Below are positions 30,996-34,575 of a DNA stretch of 34,575 nucleotides, in pieces (positions within the stretch are counted from its first letter, which is position 1; the number at the start of each line of letters is the position of its first letter). Source of the stretch: Desulfohalobiaceae bacterium (GTDB lineage: Bacteria > Desulfobacterota > Desulfovibrionia > Desulfovibrionales > Desulfothermaceae). The notes beneath the pieces were generated by a model. That model was given only the letters and a program-made list of their open reading frames with translations. It searched no databases and had not been told where the DNA came from. A program made the translations under genes and the position numbers. Where the stretch lies: positions 1-34,575 of the forward strand of contig JALWFY010000114.1 of the NCBI GenBank assembly GCA_027013815.1. Reading direction: 5' to 3'.

Positions 30996-31976
30996 ATGAT
31001 TTTTTTTATTTCTATAGTAATCGTTAATTGGAATTCAGGGAGTCAATTATATAATTGTATCAATTCTATTGATAATACAAAAAAAGATAATCTAAAGCTA
31101 GAAATAATTATAGTTGACAATGGATCCTGTGATAATTCCTTGGATAAAATCTGCAAGTCAAATTTTAAAGAAAAATTAAATATTAAAATTATAAAAAATA
31201 ATAAAAACTTGGGATTTGCAAAGGCTTGTAATATTGGGGCACAACAAGCAAAAGGGGACTATCTCTTGTTCTTGAATCCTGATGTCGTGCTTTTTGATGA
31301 CACTTTTGTCAACCTATTTAATTTCATCAAAAACCATGCCTTTAAAAATGTGGGAGTCTACGGGGTCCAGCTTCTTAATGAAAAGGGTGAGATACAAAGG
31401 ACTTGTTCTAGGTTCCCGAGCACTTGGAACCTTATTATTACTTCGTTGGGTCTAAATAAAATAAATCATAACTTATTTAAATCAATACTTTTGGAAGAAT
31501 GGGACCATTTAGAAACCAAAGAGGTAACTCATGTTATGGGAGCCTTTTATCTGATAAAAAGGAAAATTTTTAACAGATTAATGGGATTTGATGAGAGATT
31601 TTTTGTTTATTATGAGGACCTTGATTTATCAAAAAGGATCTTTGACGTTGGATATAGATCTCTTTACGTTACAGAAGCAAGGGCATATCACAAGGGCGGT
31701 GGGGTTTCAGAACAAGTCAAAGACAAAAGATTATATTATAGTTTAAAGAGCATAATTTTATATTCTTTTAAACACTTGGGCATTCTAGGCGGAATCGTGG
31801 TATTACTTATGACCTACCTCATAGAACCTATTACAAGAACAGTTTATCTTTTGGGAAAAAAGGATTTCAAAGGTATTGTAGAAACATCCAAGGGTTTCTG
31901 GCTACTGTATAAGGACACCCATAAAACCTTAAAAACAATCTTGGAAAATAAGAGTCCTTTTTTGGACAAAATATGA
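30996..31976 (+). CDS. GT2-family glycosyltransferase, rhamnosyltransferase-like
   Basis: A 326-residue GT2 protein of the WbbL/RfbN-like group. It shows 'ISIVIVNWNSGSQLYNCINS' at the N-terminus, 'IIVDNGSCDNS', 'LLFLNPDVVLFDD', 'VMGAFYLIKRKIFNRLMGFD' and 'FFVYYEDLDLSKRIFDVGY', which together are typical of rhamnosyl- and related transferases. A hydrophobic stretch near residues 265-285 is probably membrane-associated. It starts three bases after the previous gene stop. Immediately after its own stop comes a scar with pieces of another transferase and an insertion sequence. Confidence 0.9.
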   Translation: MIFFISIVIVNWNSGSQLYNCINSIDNTKKDNLKLEIIIVDNGSCDNSLDKICKSNFKEKLNIKIIKNNKNLGFAKACNIGAQQAKGDYLLFLNPDVVLFDDTFVNLFNFIKNHAFKNVGVYGVQLLNEKGEIQRTCSRFPSTWNLIITSLGLNKINHNLFKSILLEEWDHLETKEVTHVMGAFYLIKRKIFNRLMGFDERFFVYYEDLDLSKRIFDVGYRSLYVTEARAYHKGGGVSEQVKDKRLYYSLKSIILYSFKHLGILGGIVVLLMTYLIEPITRTVYLLGKKDFKGIVETSKGFWLLYKDTHKTLKTILENKSPFLDKI

Positions 31977-32020
31977 ATATTAGGCGCCAGATCAAGATAT
32001 AGAAAACTACAATATTTGCC
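31977..32020 (+). pseudogene. Fragment of a GT4 glycosyltransferase gene start
   Basis: One frame reads 'LGARSRYRKLQYLP', matching 'LGANSRYRTLQYLP' at residues 12-25 of the intact GT4 gene at 32480. Over 38 aligned bases 28 are identical by eye. An in-frame stop lies two codons upstream, and after 'LQYLP' the sequence turns into an antisense insertion-sequence fragment. It is therefore a remnant of a related transferase gene. Confidence 0.65.
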
Positions 32021-32114
32021 ACTCCCTACAGATTTCAGCCACACTCTTTTCTCCCTTAATCCCCATAAGTACAATGGCCAATTCCTCATCAGCATTCCAT
32101 TTTTTTCTTTTCAT
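32007..32114 (-). pseudogene. Truncated IS3-family transposase orfA
   Basis: The minus strand from 32114 reads an ATG preceded by GGGAGG and a 35-residue start of an IS3/IS911-type OrfA. It contains 'KRKKWNADEELAIVLMGI' and 'KGEKSVAEICREWQI', matching the helix-turn-helix of that family, then a stop at 32007-32009. Normal OrfA proteins have about 90-100 residues. The break falls where the GT4 fragment starts, so the rest of the element is gone. Confidence 0.75.
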
Positions 32115-32224
32115 AGGTAATCCTCCCAAATGATTTCTAAAAGTTAGAATTTACAATCCTCATAACTCGTTCCCAAGTTCTAACTCTACCTTCCTTTCGT
32201 GTCCAATCCATTTGGGAGCAGTAT
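32007..32224 (-). mobile_element. IS3-family insertion sequence remnant (left end)
   Basis: It comprises the orfA fragment, its leader and a probable terminal repeat at 32224-32198 (minus strand ACTGCTCCCAAATGGATTGG then ACACG), which resembles IS3-family ends of the ACTGCTCCC...GGACAC kind. No second end, orfB or target duplication is found in the window. Confidence 0.6.
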
Positions 32225-32479
32225 AAATACCTAACACAAGTGGCGTGGGCAAGATAGGTCGTTTTTTATCCTGATGGAAGAGAATAACTGTAATATTTTT
32301 TATAAAAAATTTAGAAAATAAGAGGACTTTATTAGTTTAAAAAATTATCAAATAGCTGAAAGATATTTTTATTTACAAAGTTGTAAAACCTATCAAAAAT
32401 ATAAAAAATCTTGAAAGAGATTATTTTTTTGGGTATCTCCTGTTTCAAGGATACCAAATAAAAAAATCTAGTTAAAAGA
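32225..32479. other. AT-rich leader before the GT4 gene
   Basis: No gene is seen. A hairpin pairs GGTATC (32432-32437) with GATACC (32450-32455), and flanking T-rich and A-rich runs (about 32421-32430 and 32456-32467) could extend it. It lies 25 bases before the GT4 start and could affect its expression. The ribosome-binding site of the GT4 gene is weak. Confidence 0.4.
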
Positions 32480-33550
32480 ATGAAGATACTTTTTTTAACA
32501 AAGTACGAATATCTCGGTGCAAATTCGCGGTATAGAACATTACAATATTTGCCATATGTTAGAGAGGCAGGTTTTAAATTTGATATAGAGCCTTTATTTA
32601 ATGATAAATACCTTAAATACCGATACTCACATGGAAGTCCAAAAATTCTTACAACACTAGGTAGATTATTAAAAAGGATGAAAACAGTCTTGGTTGACAG
32701 TTATAAATATGATTTGCTTGTGATTGAATATGAACTCATCCCATATTTCCCTGCCTTTTTAGAACGTTATTTAAAACTCATCAAAAAAAATTATGTTGTA
32801 GATTATGATGATGCCATTTGGCATAATTATGATAGCCATAAAAAATGGTGGATTAGAAAACTCTTAGGGAACAAAATAAAACATGTTATAAAAAATGCGC
32901 AAATTGTGATAGGAGGAAGTGCATATATAATAGATTATGCTCAAAAATCTGGAGCTAAAAAACTTGTAAAAATTCCAACATCTATAGATCTAAAGAAATA
33001 CAAATGCGAATGCAGTGAAAAAAAAGACAAATTCATTATAGGCTGGATAGGTTCTCCTGCTACAAGCAAATATGTATTAGAGGTGAATAATATTTTAAAA
33101 AATTTTACAGACAAACATAATTCCGTGGTCCATTTAATAGGATTCGATAGAAAATTAGAAAATAAACTTTTATTCAAGTTTAAAATAATCGATTGGAGTG
33201 AAGATACAGAAATTAAAGAGATTTGTAAGTTTGATGTTGGAATAATGCCATTAGCAAATGGCCCCTTTGAAAAAGGGAAGTGTGGTTTTAAACTTATTCA
33301 GTATATGGGATGCAAAAAGCCGGTCATTGCAAGCGCTGTAGGCGAAAATAATTTAATAGTGGAACATGGAACAAATGGATATTTGGTTAAAAACTTCCAA
33401 GAATGGTATAATTACTTAAAAATATTATATAATAACAAGGAAGTTAGAAAAAAAATGGGTGAAAAAGGATTTGAAAAGATTCAAAAAGAATACTCACTCA
33501 AAGTAACAAAAGAAAAATATTTAAATGTGTTACGAAGATTAATTATGTAA
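32480..33550 (+). CDS. GT4-family glycosyltransferase
   Basis: A 356-residue GT-B fold transferase. The N-terminal half has 'KILFLTKYEYLGANSRYRTL' and 'NYVVDYDDAIWHNYD'. The C-terminal half has 'FIIGWIGSPATSKYV', 'KFDVGIMPLANGPFEKGK' and 'GFKLIQYMGCKKPVIAS', the GT4 donor-binding E-x7-E-like region (first acidic residue Glu in 'PFEKGK'). It is likely the last transferase of the surface-glycan block. It is separated from the GT2 gene by a 500-base scar that includes a fragment of a second, related GT4 gene. Donor sugar unknown. Confidence 0.9.
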   Translation: MKILFLTKYEYLGANSRYRTLQYLPYVREAGFKFDIEPLFNDKYLKYRYSHGSPKILTTLGRLLKRMKTVLVDSYKYDLLVIEYELIPYFPAFLERYLKLIKKNYVVDYDDAIWHNYDSHKKWWIRKLLGNKIKHVIKNAQIVIGGSAYIIDYAQKSGAKKLVKIPTSIDLKKYKCECSEKKDKFIIGWIGSPATSKYVLEVNNILKNFTDKHNSVVHLIGFDRKLENKLLFKFKIIDWSEDTEIKEICKFDVGIMPLANGPFEKGKCGFKLIQYMGCKKPVIASAVGENNLIVEHGTNGYLVKNFQEWYNYLKILYNNKEVRKKMGEKGFEKIQKEYSLKVTKEKYLNVLRRLIM

Positions 33551-33893
33551 CAAAAAGCTAAGTGATTTTTCAAAAACTGTATCTTTGATTAACAAGGACA
33601 AGAAAATAAAGACATCCATGATAAGTATGGAGGGGGAATAGAGTGTAAGATTATTTATGTAAATCCCCATTTTTAATATAAAGCAAAATTTACCGGGATG
33701 TTAATTTTACTCTCAGAATATATAAAAGTTCTTGTATAGATTTTGAACCAGTTTGACCTATCCCCCATTTTTTGGATATACCCTCAGCCGGATATACTAT
33801 AAGTAGTTTATAGAGGGAATGGAGGTCTTAGTGTTAAGAGATAAGTTTAAGTGTCAATCAGGTTTTAGATTATAGAAACAAAAAGGAAAGAGT
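33551..33893. other. Intergenic region before the ATPase gene
   Basis: A 343-base AT-rich gap. CCCTC (33781-33785) and GAGGG (33813-33817) flank an inner hairpin CTATAA-GTAGT-TTATAG (33797-33813). No terminator with a T tract follows the GT4 gene, and no convincing promoter or coding frame is seen. Confidence 0.5.
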
Positions 33894-34575
33894 ATGAAAA
33901 TAACAGAATTCAGGGGAGATGAATTTATAAATAGGGAAAAGGAGATAGAATTTTTAAAAGATTGGATAAACAATATTCCAAAAGAGATCCTCTGGATATA
34001 TGGTCCAAAGTCTACTGGCAAGACAACCCTTATTGAGTATGTAATAGAAAAAGAACTAACATCTAATTTAAAGATATTTGATAGATACTGGATAAAATAT
34101 ATAAATTTTAGAGGGTTAATGGTAGGAAGTTACGAGAGTTTTATAAATAGTTTTTTTGAAGAGGCTGAAGATAAGGATGATTTTAGTGGTGAAATCAGTG
34201 CTGGATTTAATATTGGAGTGATAAAATTAGAGGCCAAGACATTAGAGAGGATTAAAGATAAGAAAAAGAATTTATTCAATGAATTAATAGAGAAACTTAA
34301 AAAAATCAATAAGACAAAGGTAATAGTAATAGATGAAATACAGACATTAGAAGATATTTATTATAATGGAGAAAAAGAGTTATTAAAAGAATTTTTAAAC
34401 TTTTGTGTAAGTCTGACAAAAGAGACACATTTATCTCATGTAATAATTCTCAGTTCAAATACCATCTTCATAGACAGAATCTATAATGATGCAAAGTTAA
34501 AAGTAACAAGTGAATTTAAAAAGATTGATCACCTAGATAAAGATACAATTTTTGAATATCTAGACTATAAAATGC
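33894..34575 (+). CDS. Archaeal-type P-loop ATPase (partial, N-terminal part)
   Basis: The 227 readable residues form the N-terminal ATPase domain of the archaeal ATPase family (ATPase_2-like STAND/AAA+ superfamily). 'FINREKEIEFLKDWI' is the usual opening, 'IYGPKSTGKTTLIEYV' the Walker A (about 37-52), and 'KVIVIDEIQTLEDIYY' the Walker B (about 141-156). 'HVIILSSNTIFIDRIYNDAK' is the sensor-like strand. The gene runs off the right edge. The ATG follows AAGGAAAG. Such genes occur in multiple copies in archaea and some thermophilic bacteria and their function is unknown; many genomes have them near variable regions. Not evidently related to the glycan genes upstream. Confidence 0.85.
   Translation, partial: MKITEFRGDEFINREKEIEFLKDWINNIPKEILWIYGPKSTGKTTLIEYVIEKELTSNLKIFDRYWIKYINFRGLMVGSYESFINSFFEEAEDKDDFSGEISAGFNIGVIKLEAKTLERIKDKKKNLFNELIEKLKKINKTKVIVIDEIQTLEDIYYNGEKELLKEFLNFCVSLTKETHLSHVIILSSNTIFIDRIYNDAKLKVTSEFKKIDHLDKDTIFEYLDYKM

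Noticed and set aside
31844-32095. An 83-codon minus-strand open frame across the GT2 end and the IS scar
   Set aside because: The IS3 orfA match is in a different frame; this frame shows no family resemblance and crosses the real GT2 gene.
32420-32467. Hairpin before the GT4 gene as a rho-independent terminator
   Set aside because: The T tract comes before the stem on either strand reading, so it does not fit a terminator.
33626-33773. Inverted GGGGGAATAG / ATCCCCC pair as ends of a small mobile element
   Set aside because: The match is only about nine bases with a gap, there is no target duplication and no coding content.
33819-33875. An 18-codon frame with ATG after GAGGGA
   Set aside because: It is too short and has no recognisable features.

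Overview
This looks like a chromosomal segment from an AT-rich, strictly anaerobic, Gram-negative bacterium with a Wood-Ljungdahl (reductive acetyl-CoA) pathway. A low-GC, possibly thermophilic sulfate reducer of the Desulfobacterota is the best guess. The evidence is gene content: two CooC-type nickel ATPases, a RACo-like corrinoid activator and MetV/MetF; a QmoA/QmoB-like flavoprotein pair; a split Mrp/Mbh-type antiporter cluster; and kdsB, which implies lipopolysaccharide. The taxon is inference; no rRNA or ribosomal marker lies in the window.

Region 1 (1-8736): C1 metabolism in two divergent blocks. The minus-strand block (3227 down to the left edge) reads cooC, cooC, a PrmA-like methyltransferase, then a RACo-like ATPase that begins without the usual N-terminal ferredoxin domain. 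The plus-strand block reads metV, metF, a QmoA/HdrA-like flavoprotein, a QmoB-like flavoprotein with ferredoxin and MvhD domains, and a stand-alone receiver protein closed by a terminator. Together they suggest methylene-THF reduction fed by an Hdr/Qmo-type electron module, next to the maturation genes for CO dehydrogenase/acetyl-CoA synthase and the corrinoid protein.

Region 2 (8737-14648): a tightly packed minus-strand operon kdsB, carA, TPR protein, histidine kinase (PAS-PAS), and receiver-PAS-kinase hybrid. It converges on region 1 across a gap that holds two terminators and a heptamer-repeat hairpin. Region 3 (14813-17121): pilC/gspF and asd, followed by a 620-base gap with a terminator, heptamer tracts, an inverted copy of a roughly 105-base repeat also found upstream of metV, and a promoter.

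Region 4 (17741-27505): a receiver protein and a histidine kinase, then a compact, often overlapping cluster encoding a ten-gene Mrp/Mbh-like ion-translocating membrane module (E, F, G, MbhD-like, MbhE-MrpB fusion, C, three antiporter-like large subunits and a small two-helix protein). It ends in a cyclic-nucleotide-binding-fold protein. No hydrogenase or dehydrogenase subunits accompany it here.

Region 5 (27733-33550): a surface-polysaccharide locus with a Wzx-type flippase, a zinc-ribbon methyltransferase, two GT2 transferases and a GT4 transferase. Between the last two transferases is a scar where a GT4 gene fragment is joined to an IS3-family orfA fragment. Region 6 (33894 to the right edge): the N-terminal part of an archaeal-type P-loop ATPase.
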